Notes: generated from the sequence alone by a model not told the origin. 64,000 nucleotides of DNA from Aureimonas sp. AU4 (GCF_001463765.1 NZ_BBWK01000040.1:29324-93323); one strand, 5' to 3'. Numbered from the stretch's first letter, positions 52,237-63,662 are shown. Program-made: numbers and translations.

Positions 52237-53268
52237 ATGACCGAGCGAACCCTTCTTCGCGTTCTCAGCGGCGAGACCGTCTTCCCCCCGCCGGTCTGGC
52301 TGATGCGTCAGGCCGGGCGCTACCTGCCGGAATACCGCGAGACGCGCGCGCGGGCCGGATCGTTCCTCGACCTGTGCTACGACCCGGCGCTGGCCACCGA
52401 GGTGACGCTCCAGCCGATCCGGCGCTTCGGCTTCGACGCGGCGATCCTCTTCTCGGACATCCTCGTCATCCCCGACGCGCTGCGCCGCAACGTGCGCTTC
52501 GTGCAGGGCGAGGGTCCGCAGATGGATCCCCTGTCCACGCACGAGATCCGCGACCTCGATCCCAGCCATGCCGACACGCATCTCGCCCCGGTGATCGCGA
52601 CGGTGGCGCGCCTTCGCGCCGAGCTGCCGGCCGAGACCGCGCTGATCGGCTTCTGCGGCGCGCCCTGGACGGTCGCGACCTACATGATCGCCGGCCACGG
52701 CACGCCGGCGCAGGCTCCCGCCCGCCTCTTCGGCTACGAGCATCCGGAGGCCATGGACGAGCTGCTCGCGCTTCTGGCCGAGATGAGCGCCGACTATCTC
52801 GTGCGCCAGCTCCAGGCGGGCGCGGACTGCGTCCAGATCTTCGACAGCTGGGCCGGGGTCCTCGACGAGGCGAGCTTCCGGCGCTGGAGCATCGCGCCGA
52901 CGCGCCGCATCGTGGAGCGCGTGCGCGCAAGCGTTCCCGGCGCGCGCATCATCGGCTTTCCCAAGGGCGCCGGCGCGATGCTGGAGGCGTACCGCGAGGG
53001 AACCGGCGTCGATGCGCTCGGTCTCGACTGGGGCGTCTCGTTCGGGCAGGCGCGCGCGCTCCAGCGCGGCGGCGCCGTGCAGGGCAACCTCGACCCCTTG
53101 CGCCTGATCGCCGGCGGCGCGGCGCTGCGCGGGGGCGTGCGCGCGATCCTCGAGAACCTCGGGCAGGGCCCGCTCGTCTTCAACCTCGGCCACGGCATCA
53201 CGCCCGAGGCGCCGATCGCACATGTGGAGGAACTGCTGCGTCTTGTGAGGCACACGGCGCTGTCCTGA
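52237..53268 (+). CDS. hemE: Uroporphyrinogen decarboxylase
   Basis: A 343-residue haem-pathway enzyme removing four carboxyl groups from uroporphyrinogen III. The signature [18 protein letters not shown] and [19 protein letters not shown] are intact, as is [15 protein letters not shown] with the catalytic Asp. In this class hemE marks one side of the chromosome origin. The ATG at 52237 is preceded by GAGGACCCG. Confidence 0.98.
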   Translation: MTERTLLRVLSGETVFPPPVWLMRQAGRYLPEYRETRARAGSFLDLCYDPALATEVTLQPIRRFGFDAAILFSDILVIPDALRRNVRFVQGEGPQMDPLSTHEIRDLDPSHADTHLAPVIATVARLRAELPAETALIGFCGAPWTVATYMIAGHGTPAQAPARLFGYEHPEAMDELLALLAEMSADYLVRQLQAGADCVQIFDSWAGVLDEASFRRWSIAPTRRIVERVRASVPGARIIGFPKGAGAMLEAYREGTGVDALGLDWGVSFGQARALQRGGAVQGNLDPLRLIAGGAALRGGVRAILENLGQGPLVFNLGHGITPEAPIAHVEELLRLVRHTALS

Positions 53269-53361
53269 GGCTGAATTGCGGCCGGCTGAGACAAGTTGTC
53301 GTCCCAGACGGGAACCAAGCAGCCTTCCGAACGATTTTAAGCGCAATGGAGGCACGGTGCC

Positions 53362-53568
53362 GTGACCAGAACCCCGCGCGATCAGCCCACATCCAAGCAG
53401 GAACAGACCGTGCGAGAGCTTGCCGGAACGCTTACCAACCAGGGTCTCCAGGGAAAGGTGCGACAGGCCCTGAGCCACACGCGCAGCTTCCGCATCGAGG
53501 ACGACCTGCCCGAATCCCTGCGCCGGAAGCTCGATGAGCTCGACCGCGCCATGGAGGCGCGCCAGTAA
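53362..53568 (+). CDS. Small hypothetical protein between hemE and hemJ
   Basis: A 68-residue, highly charged, probably helical protein (KVRQALSHTRSFRIEDDLPESLRRKLDELDRA). The GTG start lies nine bases after GGAGG. There is no membrane segment and no family I can name with confidence; the IEDDLPESLRRKLDEL stretch faintly resembles anti-sigma NepR proteins, but no phyR or ecfG is nearby. Confidence 0.55.
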   Translation: MTRTPRDQPTSKQEQTVRELAGTLTNQGLQGKVRQALSHTRSFRIEDDLPESLRRKLDELDRAMEARQ

Positions 53569-53658
53569 GGCGACCCTTCCGGACCCGCCGTCCGGCTTGC
53601 CGCCCCGGGCGGTTCTCGACTAGGGGCTGAGGCTCCCGTTCTTGCCCGGAAGCCTCCC

Positions 53659-54183
53659 ATGTCCGCCGCCCTCCCCGCCTCCAAGGACCGCTCGGTCCTC
53701 TTCGTGCTCCTCGCCGGCCTCGCGCTGGCGCTCGTCCTGTTCCTGTTCGCTCCCCTGGAAGCGCAGCTGTGGATCACTGCGCTCCACGTCGTGGCGGTGA
53801 TCTCCTGGATGGCGGGCATGCTCTACCTGCCGCGCCTCTTCGTCTACCACACCGAGGCTGGCGCCAATGCTCCCGAGGCGCGCACCTTCACGGTGATGGA
53901 GCGCCGCCTGATGCGCGGCATCATCAACCCCGCCATGGTGCTGACCTGGGTCGCCGGCCTCTGGCTCGCCTCCAAGGTCTACGGCTTCCAGGGCGGCTGG
54001 CTGCACGCCAAGATCACCCTCGTCGTCCTGATGACGGGCCTCCACGGCTATCTTTCGGCCTCGCGCAAGCGCTTCGAGCGCGGCGAGATCACGAAGTCGT
54101 CGCGCCACTGGCGCATCGTCAACGAGGTGCCCGCCGTCCTCATGGTGCTGATCGTGATCCTGGTGATCGTGAAGCCCTTCTGA
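53659..54183 (+). CDS. hemJ: Protoporphyrinogen oxidase HemJ
   Basis: A 174-residue integral membrane protein with four helices. The HemJ signature is ITALHVVAVISWMAGMLYLPRLFVYH near residues 39-64, with conserved His and Arg, and WLHAKITLVVLMTGLHGYLS later. It oxidises protoporphyrinogen IX to protoporphyrin IX. It lies downstream of hemE, another haem gene. Confidence 0.95.
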   Translation: MSAALPASKDRSVLFVLLAGLALALVLFLFAPLEAQLWITALHVVAVISWMAGMLYLPRLFVYHTEAGANAPEARTFTVMERRLMRGIINPAMVLTWVAGLWLASKVYGFQGGWLHAKITLVVLMTGLHGYLSASRKRFERGEITKSSRHWRIVNEVPAVLMVLIVILVIVKPF

Positions 54184-54278
54184 GGCGCCCGCTGGACTTC
54201 GGCGGGGGATGGGCGATCTTCTGAGCTTGCCGCCCCTCGTGCGGCCCCCTCCCGTCCATCCCGTCACCGGAGTTCGCG

Positions 54279-54821
54279 ATGCCCTCGTCCCCGCCCAAGC
54301 GTCCCGTCTGTCTCGTGGTGATGGGACCCTCGGGCGTCGGCAAGACCACGATCGCCAAGCTTCTCTCCCAGCGCCTCGGCTGGCACTTCGCCGAGGCCGA
54401 CGACTTCCACCCGCCCGCCAACGTCGAGAAGATGCGCGCCGGCGTGCCGCTCACCGACGAGGACCGCTGGCCCTGGCTGCGTCTCATGCGCGATTGGATC
54501 ACCGAACAGGCGGCCTCGGGCCAGAACAGCGTCGTCACCTGCTCCGCCCTGAAGCGGCGCTACCGCGACATCCTGCGCGAGGCCGAAGCCCAGGTGCGCT
54601 TCGTCGAACTCGCCGGCACTCCCGACCTCGTGGGACGGCGCATCGCCGGGCGAAGCCACGCCTACATGCCCGCCTCGCTCCTCACCTCCCAATACGCCAC
54701 CCTTGAGCCGCTGGCCGCGGACGAGGACGGCCTCCAGGTCTCCGTCGAGCGCTCCCCCGAGGACATCGTCGCCGACACGCTGCGCCGCCTCGAGATCCAG
54801 CCCGTCGGCGCGCGCGTCTGA
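54279..54821 (+). CDS. gntK: Gluconokinase
   Basis: A 180-residue GntK-type kinase phosphorylating gluconate. P-loop VMGPSGVGKTTIAKLL, then FAEADDFHPPANVEKM, TCSALKRRYRDILR and SRSHAYMPASLLTSQ (sequence AGRSHAYM) are the family hallmarks. It is probably separately transcribed; the gap to rho holds palindromic element copy B. Confidence 0.95.
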   Translation: MPSSPPKRPVCLVVMGPSGVGKTTIAKLLSQRLGWHFAEADDFHPPANVEKMRAGVPLTDEDRWPWLRLMRDWITEQAASGQNSVVTCSALKRRYRDILREAEAQVRFVELAGTPDLVGRRIAGRSHAYMPASLLTSQYATLEPLAADEDGLQVSVERSPEDIVADTLRRLEIQPVGARV

Positions 54822-54843
54822 CGCGGGGCCAATCGTAGGTCGT

Positions 54844-55056
54844 GGCGGGGCTGCCGCCCCGGGCCCCGTCCGGGAATGGCTTCCCGGACCCTGTCTTTCG
54901 TTCGGCGACATGTCCCCATCCGGGAAGGACCACAGGCCCTTCCCGGATGGGGAAACCTCTTCGAGAGAAGGAGGGTGCAGGGGAATCATTCCCGTCCTTG
55001 GGACGGGCGAGACCGGTGGCTCGCCCAAGCCGGGGTCGAGGGACGGTAGCCCCGCC
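54844..55056. repeat. Intergenic palindromic element, copy B
   Basis: About 213 bp between gntK and rho, built like copy A at 13685-13860. The 9-bp ends GGCGGGGCT (54844-54852) and AGCCCCGCC (55048-55056) are inverted repeats. Inside: GTCCGGGAA/TTCCCGGAC (54868-54889); a 15-bp stem CCCCATCCGGGAAGG with its complement (54914-54952); the near-identical block AAACCTCTTCGA..GAAGGAGGGTGCAGG; GGGAA-TCA-TTCCC (54981-54993); and an extra GGGCGAG/CTCGCCC stem (55005-55026). The arms of the long stem differ from copy A yet still pair. Confidence 0.8.
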
Positions 55057-55238
55057 GCGGCCCGCAAGCGCCCCGCGCACCGCCGCTTGCGCGTCGGCGC
55101 GGCTGCGGCTATATGTCGGGGCGTATCCCGCCTTTCGGCTGGGGTCTGGTCCGGCCTTGCGCTGCGACCGCCCGGCCATCTTCATCGCAGCCGTCTGACG
55201 CGTTCGTACCGGCCCGATTGCCTTTCCCGCCTGAATAT

Positions 55239-55268
55239 CCCTGTCTCGCGCCCCTCCCTGTCTCGCGC
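55239..55268 (+). repeat. 13-bp direct repeat in the rho leader
   Basis: CCCTGTCTCGCGC occurs twice, at 55239-55251 and 55256-55268, 23 bases before the rho start. The leader is C-rich, as expected for a Rho-loading (rut-like) region that could serve autoregulation. Confidence 0.45.
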
Positions 55269-55291
55269 GGACGTTGGGTTGGAGTATCCGA

Positions 55292-56557
55292 ATGCCTGAG
55301 ATCAAGCTCCAGGACCTGAAGCACAAGACGCCCGCCGACCTCGTGGCCTTCGCGGAGGAGAACGAGGTGGAGAACGCGAGCGTCCTGCGCAAGCAGGAGC
55401 TTCTGTTCGCGATCCTGAAGCGCTTGGCGGCGCAGGAGATCGAGATCATCGGCGAGGGCGTGGTCGAGGTGCTGCAGGACGGCTTCGGCTTCCTGCGGTC
55501 TCCTGAGGCCAACTATCTGCCGGGTCCCGACGACATCTACATCTCGCCGTCGCAGATCCGCCGCTTCTCGCTGAAGACCGGCGACACGGTGGAGGGCACG
55601 ATCCGGGGACCGAAGGACGGCGAGCGCTATTTCGCGCTGCTGAAGGTCAACACGATCAACTTCGACGACCCAGAGAAGATCCGGCACAAGAGCCACTTCG
55701 ACAACCTGACGCCGCTCTACCCCAACGAGCGCTTCAAGATGGAGCACCTCGACGCGACGAAGAAGGACCTGTCGGCGCGCGTGATCGATCTGGTCGCCCC
55801 GCTCGGCAAGGGCCAGCGCGCGCTGATCGTCGCCCCGCCGCGCACCGGCAAGACCGTGCTCCTCCAGAACATCGCCCACTCGATCACGGCGAACCATCCG
55901 GAGTGCTACCTGATCGTGCTGCTCATCGACGAGCGGCCCGAAGAGGTCACCGACATGCAGCGCTCGGTGAAGGGCGAGGTCGTGAGCTCCACCTTCGACG
56001 AGCCGGCGACGCGCCACGTGCAGGTGGCCGAGATGGTGATCGAGAAGGCCAAGCGCCTAGTCGAGCACGGCCGCGACGTCGTGATCCTCTTGGATTCCAT
56101 CACGCGCCTCGGCCGCGCCTACAACACGACCGTGCCGTCCTCCGGCAAGGTGCTGACGGGCGGCGTCGACGCCAACGCCCTCCAGCGCCCGAAGCGCTTC
56201 TTCGGCGCGGCGCGCAACATCGAGGAGGGCGGCTCGCTCACCATCATCGCGACCGCGCTGATCGACACGGGCTCGCGCATGGACGAGGTGATCTTCGAGG
56301 AGTTCAAGGGCACCGGCAATTCCGAGCTCGTGCTGGATCGCAAGGTGGCCGACAAGCGCATCTTCCCGGCCATGGACATCCTCAAGTCCGGCACGCGCAA
56401 GGAGGACCTCCTGGTGCCGCGCCAGGACCTGCAGAAGATCTTCGTGCTGCGCCGCATCCTGGCGCCCATGGGCACGACCGACGCGATCGAGTTCCTCAAC
56501 GACAAGCTCAAGCAGACCAAGTCCAACTCAGACTTCTTCGACTCCATGAACACCTGA
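55292..56557 (+). CDS. rho: Transcription termination factor Rho
   Basis: A 421-residue hexameric RNA helicase that ends transcription. The N-terminal RNA-binding domain begins [23 protein letters not shown], and the primary site contains [22 protein letters not shown]. Walker A is APPRTGKTV, Walker [12 protein letters not shown], with Q-loop and R-loop conserved. The length is typical. A GGAG site precedes the ATG. Confidence 0.98.
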   Translation: MPEIKLQDLKHKTPADLVAFAEENEVENASVLRKQELLFAILKRLAAQEIEIIGEGVVEVLQDGFGFLRSPEANYLPGPDDIYISPSQIRRFSLKTGDTVEGTIRGPKDGERYFALLKVNTINFDDPEKIRHKSHFDNLTPLYPNERFKMEHLDATKKDLSARVIDLVAPLGKGQRALIVAPPRTGKTVLLQNIAHSITANHPECYLIVLLIDERPEEVTDMQRSVKGEVVSSTFDEPATRHVQVAEMVIEKAKRLVEHGRDVVILLDSITRLGRAYNTTVPSSGKVLTGGVDANALQRPKRFFGAARNIEEGGSLTIIATALIDTGSRMDEVIFEEFKGTGNSELVLDRKVADKRIFPAMDILKSGTRKEDLLVPRQDLQKIFVLRRILAPMGTTDAIEFLNDKLKQTKSNSDFFDSMNT

Positions 56558-56618
56558 TCCCTCGCCCCCCGTGCGGTTCGCCCCATCTTCGGGGCGAGCG
56601 ACGGATCGGGGGACGGGC

Positions 56619-57302
56619 ATGGACGAACGGCACGACGACGGCGAGGGGCTGACGCTTCTCGCCGTCCTGCGTTCGGGCGGGCGCTACGACGCCCGCTGGA
56701 TGGAGCGGCTGGCGCACGGGGCCCGCGCGCATATCCCGGGCCTTCGTCGCGTCGTGTGCCTGACCGACCTCGACATGGCGGTGGAGGGCGTCGAACGCGT
56801 GGCGCTGAGCCACGACTGGCCGCGCTGGTGGGCGAAGTTCGAGGCCTTCCGGCCGGGGCTCGCGAGGGGCACGACGCTGCTCTGCGACCTCGACACCGTT
56901 TTTGCGGGCGATGCCTCGCCGCTTGCCGAGCCGGGCCTCGCGGCGATGGAGGACCACTTCCTGAAAGGGCGCGTGTCGAGCGCGCTCCTGCGCTGGCGGG
57001 GCGACGAGCTCGCCTTCCTCTACGAGCGCTTCGCAGCCGATCCCGAGCGCTGGATGGAGCCCGGCTCCTGCGGGCCCGTGCCGAACTCGGTGCACGGCGA
57101 CCAGGTGGTGATCGACCATCTTCTGCGCGAGCGGGACTTGCGTCCGGATTTCCTGCAGGCGCGCTATCCCGCGCTCCTCGACTTCTACGATCCCGCCAAG
57201 CGCGATCCTGGCCCCGTCGTGATCTTCATCGGGGATTCGAAGCCCGACAATGCCGTGGGGCCCGTCGCGCGGCTGTGGGCCGGCGAGGCGCTGGCGGCAT
57301 GA
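56619..57302 (+). CDS. Putative glycosyltransferase-like protein
   Basis: A 227-residue protein with a GT-A-like pattern: RSGGRYDARWMERLAHGAR near the start, RVVCLTDLDM, WPRWWAKFEAFRPGLARGTTLLCDLDTVFAGD with a DxD-type motif, and VHGDQVVIDHLL further on. This resembles nucleotide-sugar transferases acting on polysaccharides, but the donor is unknown. ATG at 56619 follows GGGGGACGGG; the gene ends overlapping the next by four bases (ATGA). Confidence 0.65.
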   Translation: MDERHDDGEGLTLLAVLRSGGRYDARWMERLAHGARAHIPGLRRVVCLTDLDMAVEGVERVALSHDWPRWWAKFEAFRPGLARGTTLLCDLDTVFAGDASPLAEPGLAAMEDHFLKGRVSSALLRWRGDELAFLYERFAADPERWMEPGSCGPVPNSVHGDQVVIDHLLRERDLRPDFLQARYPALLDFYDPAKRDPGPVVIFIGDSKPDNAVGPVARLWAGEALAA

Positions 57303-57787
57303 GCGGCGAACCCGACGACCTGCCCGAGGCCGTGCGCCGCGTCGAGATCGCCGCCCTGTCGCGCACCCTGCCCTTTCGCGTGGTGCGCACCGCCACCATC
57401 GCCCGCACGGCGGAGGAAGCCGCCGCGGCCGTCAGCGTCGAGGTGGGCCAGATCGTGAAGAGCCTCGTGTTCCGCACGAGCGAGACCGACCGCGCGGTTC
57501 TGCTTCTGGTCTCGGGCGCGAACCGCGTCGATACGCGCAAGCTCGCAGCCCTTCTCGGCGAGCCGGTGGAGCGGCCCGACGCCGACTTCGTGCGCGAGCG
57601 CACGGGCTTTGCGATCGGCGGCGTCGCGCCGCTGGGCTCGACCCGGCCCCTTCCCGTCTACATGGACCGGACGCTCATGGGCTTCGACGTCGTCTGGGCG
57701 GCCGCCGGCACGCCTTTCCACGTCTTCGAGACCGTGCCCGAAGCCCTGCGGGTCGCGACTTACGCCGAGGTCGTCGCCTTGAGCTGA
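57299..57787 (+). CDS. YbaK/ProX-type aminoacyl-tRNA deacylase
   Basis: A 162-residue protein of the YbaK/EbsC family, trans-editing enzymes that remove mischarged amino acids from tRNA. Visible are QIVKSLVFRT with the conserved Lys, LLLVSGANRVDTRKLAALLG, FAIGGVAPLG and MGFDVVWAAAGTPFHVFE. Amino acid specificity cannot be read. It is coupled to the gene before by ATGA. Confidence 0.92.
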   Translation: MSGEPDDLPEAVRRVEIAALSRTLPFRVVRTATIARTAEEAAAAVSVEVGQIVKSLVFRTSETDRAVLLLVSGANRVDTRKLAALLGEPVERPDADFVRERTGFAIGGVAPLGSTRPLPVYMDRTLMGFDVVWAAAGTPFHVFETVPEALRVATYAEVVALS

Positions 57788-57828
57788 GCCGTGCTAAGCG
57801 GGGGCCGGACCTGTTCGAAAGTGCCTCG

Positions 57829-58251
57829 ATGCTCCTTCAGCCCGACTGCCGCGTCGTGATCGACGACACGCCGTTTCCAGCCCGCTTCACGCCCGAGCGC
57901 GCCCCCCGAACGGTCGCGGCCATGCGGGCCGTGCTGCCCTACGCCGAGCGCGTCATCCACGTGCGCTGGTCGGGCGAGGCGGTGTGGATCCCGCTCGGCG
58001 CCCACGACTTCGGCCTCGGCTACGAGGACGCCACCTCGCACCCCGCGCCCGGCGAGATGATCCTCTATCCCGGCGGCGTGTCGGAGACCGAGATCCTTCT
58101 GGCCTATGGCGCCGTCGGCTTCGCCTCGAAGGCCGGACCGCTCGCGGGCAATCCGTTCCTGCGCATCCTCGGCGACCTCGACACGCTGGCGGCGCTCGGG
58201 CGCGAAACGCTGCAGACGGGGGCGAAGGCGATCCGCATCGAGGCGCTGTGA
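57829..58251 (+). CDS. DUF3830 family, cyclophilin-like protein
   Basis: A 140-residue protein with a cyclophilin-like beta-barrel pattern: FTPERAPRTVAAMRAVLPY, VIHVRWSGEAVWIPLG, HPAPGEMILYPGGVSETEILLAYG and KAGPLAGNPFLRI, which matches DUF3830. The family has no proven activity. It lies between the YbaK gene and mnmE, and its stop overlaps the mnmE GTG start. Confidence 0.85.
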   Translation: MLLQPDCRVVIDDTPFPARFTPERAPRTVAAMRAVLPYAERVIHVRWSGEAVWIPLGAHDFGLGYEDATSHPAPGEMILYPGGVSETEILLAYGAVGFASKAGPLAGNPFLRILGDLDTLAALGRETLQTGAKAIRIEAL

Positions 58252-59546
58252 CGTTGGACGACACGATCGCGGCCCTTTCCTCCGGCCAGCTTCCCGCCGG
58301 CATCGCGGTTCTGCGCCTGTCGGGGCCTGCCGTGCGCGCGGCGCTGGAGGAACTCGCCGGCGGCGTGCCGGAAGCGCGCCGGGCCGCCTTGCGCCTCTTT
58401 CGCGACGCGGCGGGCGAGCCGATCGATCGCGGTCTCCTTCTGTTCTTTCCCGGTCCCGCCAGCGTCACCGGCGAGGATCTGGCCGAGTTCCACCTTCATG
58501 GCGGGCGCGCGGTGGTCGCCGCGATGCTCAAGGCCCTCACCGCGCGGCCCGGCGTGCGGCTCGCGGAAGCCGGCGAGTTCACGCGCCGTGCCTTCGGCAA
58601 CGGGCGCATCGACCTGACGGAGGCCGAAGGGCTCGCCGACCTCCTGTCGGCCGAGACCGAGGCGCAGCGCGCCCGCGCCTTCCGGCAGAGCGCGGGCGAG
58701 TTCCGCGAGCTCGCCGAGGGCTGGATGCGCCGTCTGCTGCGGGCGCGCGCCCTGATCGAGGCCGAGTTCGACTTTTCCGACGAGGGAGATGTCGGCGAGA
58801 GCGCGGCCCGGGGCGTCCGGGCCGAGGTGGAGGCGCTGCGCGCCGACATCGAGCGGCGTCTCGGGGGCGCACGGCGCGGCGAGATCGGGCGCGAGGGGTT
58901 TCGCGTCGCGATCGCCGGTGCGCCCAATGCCGGCAAGTCCAGCCTCCTCAACGCCCTCAGCGCCCGCGAGGTCGCGATCGTCTCGCCGGAAGCGGGCACG
59001 ACGCGCGACCTCGTGGAGGCGCGCCTGGATTTGCAAGGCCATGCCGTGATCCTGACCGATACGGCGGGCCTGCGCGAAACGGATGGGCTGGTCGAGCGCA
59101 TCGGCATCGAGCGGGCCCGCGCGGCGGTCCGCGAGGCCGACCTCGTCCTGTCGCTCGCCGAGCCGAATGCTGCCTTCGAGACGCTGGAAACCGCCGCGCC
59201 GGTCTGGCGCCTGCGCACCAAGGCGGACCTTGCGGCGACGACCGGCGAGGACACGCTTTCGGTCGCGAGCGGCCGGGGGCTCGATGCGCTTCTCCAGCGG
59301 ATCGCGGTGGCCGCGCGCGAGGCTGCGGGCGATCCCGCCGAGGTCGTGCCGACGCGCGAGCGCCACCGGCTGGTTCTGGCCGAGACCGCCGCGATCCTTG
59401 GAACCTACGACCCCGGCCGCCAGCCGCCCGAGGTCGCGGCCGAGACGCTGCGCGCGGCGGCAGACCGGCTCGGCGCCCTGACGGGGCGCACCGGCGTCGA
59501 GGACATCCTCGGCGTCATCTTCTCCGAATTCTGCATCGGCAAGTGA
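58248..59546 (+). CDS. mnmE: tRNA modification GTPase MnmE
   Basis: A 432-residue enzyme that with MnmG makes 5-carboxymethylaminomethyluridine at the wobble base. The N-terminal folate-binding domain (IAALSSGQLPAGIAVLRLSG) is followed by a G domain with P-loop GAPNAGKS at 224-231, the switch EAGTTRD and DTAGLRE. The C-terminal CIGK motif places Cys at 429. The GTG start overlaps the preceding stop as GTGA. Confidence 0.97.
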   Translation: MTLDDTIAALSSGQLPAGIAVLRLSGPAVRAALEELAGGVPEARRAALRLFRDAAGEPIDRGLLLFFPGPASVTGEDLAEFHLHGGRAVVAAMLKALTARPGVRLAEAGEFTRRAFGNGRIDLTEAEGLADLLSAETEAQRARAFRQSAGEFRELAEGWMRRLLRARALIEAEFDFSDEGDVGESAARGVRAEVEALRADIERRLGGARRGEIGREGFRVAIAGAPNAGKSSLLNALSAREVAIVSPEAGTTRDLVEARLDLQGHAVILTDTAGLRETDGLVERIGIERARAAVREADLVLSLAEPNAAFETLETAAPVWRLRTKADLAATTGEDTLSVASGRGLDALLQRIAVAAREAAGDPAEVVPTRERHRLVLAETAAILGTYDPGRQPPEVAAETLRAAADRLGALTGRTGVEDILGVIFSEFCIGK

Positions 59547-59556
59547 GCGGACCCCC

Positions 59557-60099
59557 ATGAGCGATCCCCTCCCCGTCCTCGTCCGCGCCGCCGAGCCCGG
59601 CGACATCGAGGGCCTGACGGCGCTCATGAACCTGCCCGGCTACCGCCACGGCACGCTGCGCCTGCCCTTCGAGAGCGTGGACGCGGCGCGCAGGCGCCTC
59701 TTTGCCGGGAACGCGGACGTCACCTCGCTCGTGGCCGAGCTGGACGGCCGCATCGTCGGCAACCTCGGCCTCTGGCGCCAGCCGGGGCGGCGCTCGCATG
59801 TCGGGCGCATCGGCATGGGCGTCCACGACGACTGGACGGGGCGCGGCATCGGCCGCAGGCTCCTGTCGGCCGCGATCGAGACGGCGGACGACTGGCTCGG
59901 CCTCCTGCGCCTGGAGCTGTCGGTCAACGTCGACAACGCGCCCGCGATCCGCCTCTACACGAGCCTCGGCTTCGAAACGGAAGGCTGCGAGCGCCGCTCG
60001 ATCCTGCGCGCCGGCGAACTCGTCGACGCCTACACCATGGCCCGCCTGCGAGAGCCGCCGGGCCGCGACGTCGCGCGGGCGAGCGGCCCGCTCGATTGA
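59557..60099 (+). CDS. GNAT-family N-acetyltransferase
   Basis: A 180-residue acetyltransferase inserted between mnmE and mnmG. Motif A is GVHDDWTGRGIGRRLLSAAIETADDWLGL, followed by ELSVNVDNAPAIRLYTSLGFETEG, as in PhnO/RimJ-like small acetyltransferases. Ten bases after mnmE, so in the same operon. Substrate unknown. Confidence 0.92.
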   Translation: MSDPLPVLVRAAEPGDIEGLTALMNLPGYRHGTLRLPFESVDAARRRLFAGNADVTSLVAELDGRIVGNLGLWRQPGRRSHVGRIGMGVHDDWTGRGIGRRLLSAAIETADDWLGLLRLELSVNVDNAPAIRLYTSLGFETEGCERRSILRAGELVDAYTMARLREPPGRDVARASGPLD

Positions 60100-60132
60100 C
60101 ACCGGGGGCCCGCTGCGGCTTAACCCCGTTCC

Positions 60133-62011
<1,879 letters not shown>

Positions 62012-62028
<17 letters not shown>

Positions 62029-62791
62029 ACGCCGAAAGCCCGACGCCGACCGGTCGCCGGCCCGCAAGGCGCCCGCCCGGAAGGCCGCGCCCTCCAAGCC
62101 CCGCATGGGGCGCGCGGCGACCGAGGCGAAGCTCGCCGAGGAACGCTCCCTCGTCCTGTCGCGCCACGGTGTTTCACGTGAAACCGTGGAGCGGCTCGAC
62201 CGCTTCGTCGCGCTTCTGCGCCAGTGGCAGGCGCGCATCAACCTCGTCTCGCCCGCGACCGTTCCCGAGATCTGGACACGCCATATCGAAGACGGGCTGA
62301 TCCTTGGCGAACTCGGCCGGCGACACCTGCGCTGGGCCGATATCGGCTCCGGCGCCGGACTGCCCGGCCTCGTCCTCGCCATCCTGATGGCCGAGCGCGA
62401 GGGGGGGCATGTCGATCTCGTCGAGGCGAACGCGAAGAAGGTCGCCTTCCTGCGCACCGTGCAGCGCGAGCTCCAGCTTCCCGCCACCGTCCATGCCGCG
62501 CGCATCGAGAGCTGCGGCGCGGTGCTGGCTGCGGTGGAGGCCGTCTCGGCCCGCGCGCTCGCACCGCTGGACGAGCTTCTGGCGCTCACCGAGCCCCATC
62601 TCTCCGCCCGGGCGACACGCTGGTTCCTGAAAGGCCGCGCCCACGAGGAGGAGATCGCGAAAGCCGCTGCCCAATGGCGGCTCGACATGGTAAAGCATCC
62701 GTTGATCGAGGACGGGTCGGTGATCCTCGAGATCCGCGCCGCAGAAGCCCTTTCGGCGGCCGCGTCTCCCGCTCCGGCCCCCCATTCCTGA
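62012..62791 (+). CDS. rsmG: 16S rRNA (guanine-N7) methyltransferase RsmG (GidB) with an extended N-terminus
   Basis: A 259-residue methyltransferase modifying G527 of 16S rRNA. The SAM-binding [17 protein letters not shown] lies at 108-124, with [19 protein letters not shown] before it. The first 35 residues are basic and Ala/Pro-rich ([18 protein letters not shown]), an addition to the normal family. Codons 54-58, Val-Ser-Arg-Glu-Thr, spell a perfect parS site. It overlaps the mnmG 3' end by 17 bases. Confidence 0.96.
62171..62184. promoter_or_regulatory. parS: parS centromere site 4, inside rsmG
   Basis: A perfect GTTTCACGTGAAAC palindrome read in frame as Val-Ser-Arg-Glu-Thr within rsmG, preceded by TG. 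It lies less than 0.7 kb upstream of parA. Confidence 0.85.
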
Positions 62792-62845
62792 CGGCGTGCG
62801 CCGGACCCCTTGCGGGCTCGGCCCCAAGGCATCTCGCGAAGACCC

Positions 62846-63658
62846 ATGGACACCATGCCCCCCGCCCATCCCATGCGCGTCATCACGATCGCGAACCAGA
62901 AGGGCGGCGTCGGCAAGACCACGACCGCGATCAACCTCGCGACCGCGCTCGCCGCGATCGGCAAGCGCACGCTCCTGATCGACCTCGATCCCCAAGGCAA
63001 CGCCTCGACGGGCCTCGGCGTCGATCGCGAGGAGCGTGGCGTCTCGTCCTACGACCTCCTCACAGAGCGCGCGAGCGTGACGGAAGCCGCGATGGAGACC
63101 GCGGTTCCCGACCTCTGGCTCGTGCCCTCGACGCTCGACCTCCTCGGCCTCGAGATGGAGATCTCCAGCGCGTCGGGCCGCGCCTACCGCCTGCGCGACG
63201 CGCTGCACTTCCATGGCGTGGAGCATGCGCTGTTCGACTTCGTGCTGGTGGACTGCCCGCCCTCGCTGAACCTTCTCACGATCAACGCCATGGCGGCGGC
63301 GGACGCGATCCTGGTTCCGCTCCAGTGCGAGTTCTTCGCGCTGGAAGGCCTGTCCCAGCTCCTGGAGACGGTGGAGCAGGTGCGCGACACGCTGAACCCG
63401 GCGCTGTCGCTGCACGGCATCGTTCTCACCATGTACGACGGGCGCAACAACCTTGCGGCGCAGGTCGTGCGCGACGTGCGCTCCTACATGGGCGAGCACG
63501 TCTACGAGACGATCATCCCGCGCAACGTGCGCGTCTCGGAAGCCCCCTCCTTCGGCAAGCCCGCCATCCTCTACGACATGAAGTGTTCGGGCAGCCAAGC
63601 CTATATCCGCCTCGCCTCCGAGGTGATCCAGCGCGAGCGCCTGCTCGCCGCCGCCTGA
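62846..63658 (+). CDS. parA: Chromosome partitioning ATPase ParA
   Basis: A 270-residue ParA/Soj-type ATPase. The deviant Walker A is QKGGVGKTTT near residue 19, Walker A' reads LLIDLDPQGNAS, and Walker B is FVLVDCPPS. It forms a nucleoid-bound gradient that moves ParB-parS complexes. ATG at 62846 is chosen; an internal ATG at 62873 (MRVITIANQK) also fits. parB follows after 4 bases. Confidence 0.97.
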   Translation: MDTMPPAHPMRVITIANQKGGVGKTTTAINLATALAAIGKRTLLIDLDPQGNASTGLGVDREERGVSSYDLLTERASVTEAAMETAVPDLWLVPSTLDLLGLEMEISSASGRAYRLRDALHFHGVEHALFDFVLVDCPPSLNLLTINAMAAADAILVPLQCEFFALEGLSQLLETVEQVRDTLNPALSLHGIVLTMYDGRNNLAAQVVRDVRSYMGEHVYETIIPRNVRVSEAPSFGKPAILYDMKCSGSQAYIRLASEVIQRERLLAAA

Positions 63659-63662
63659 CCCC

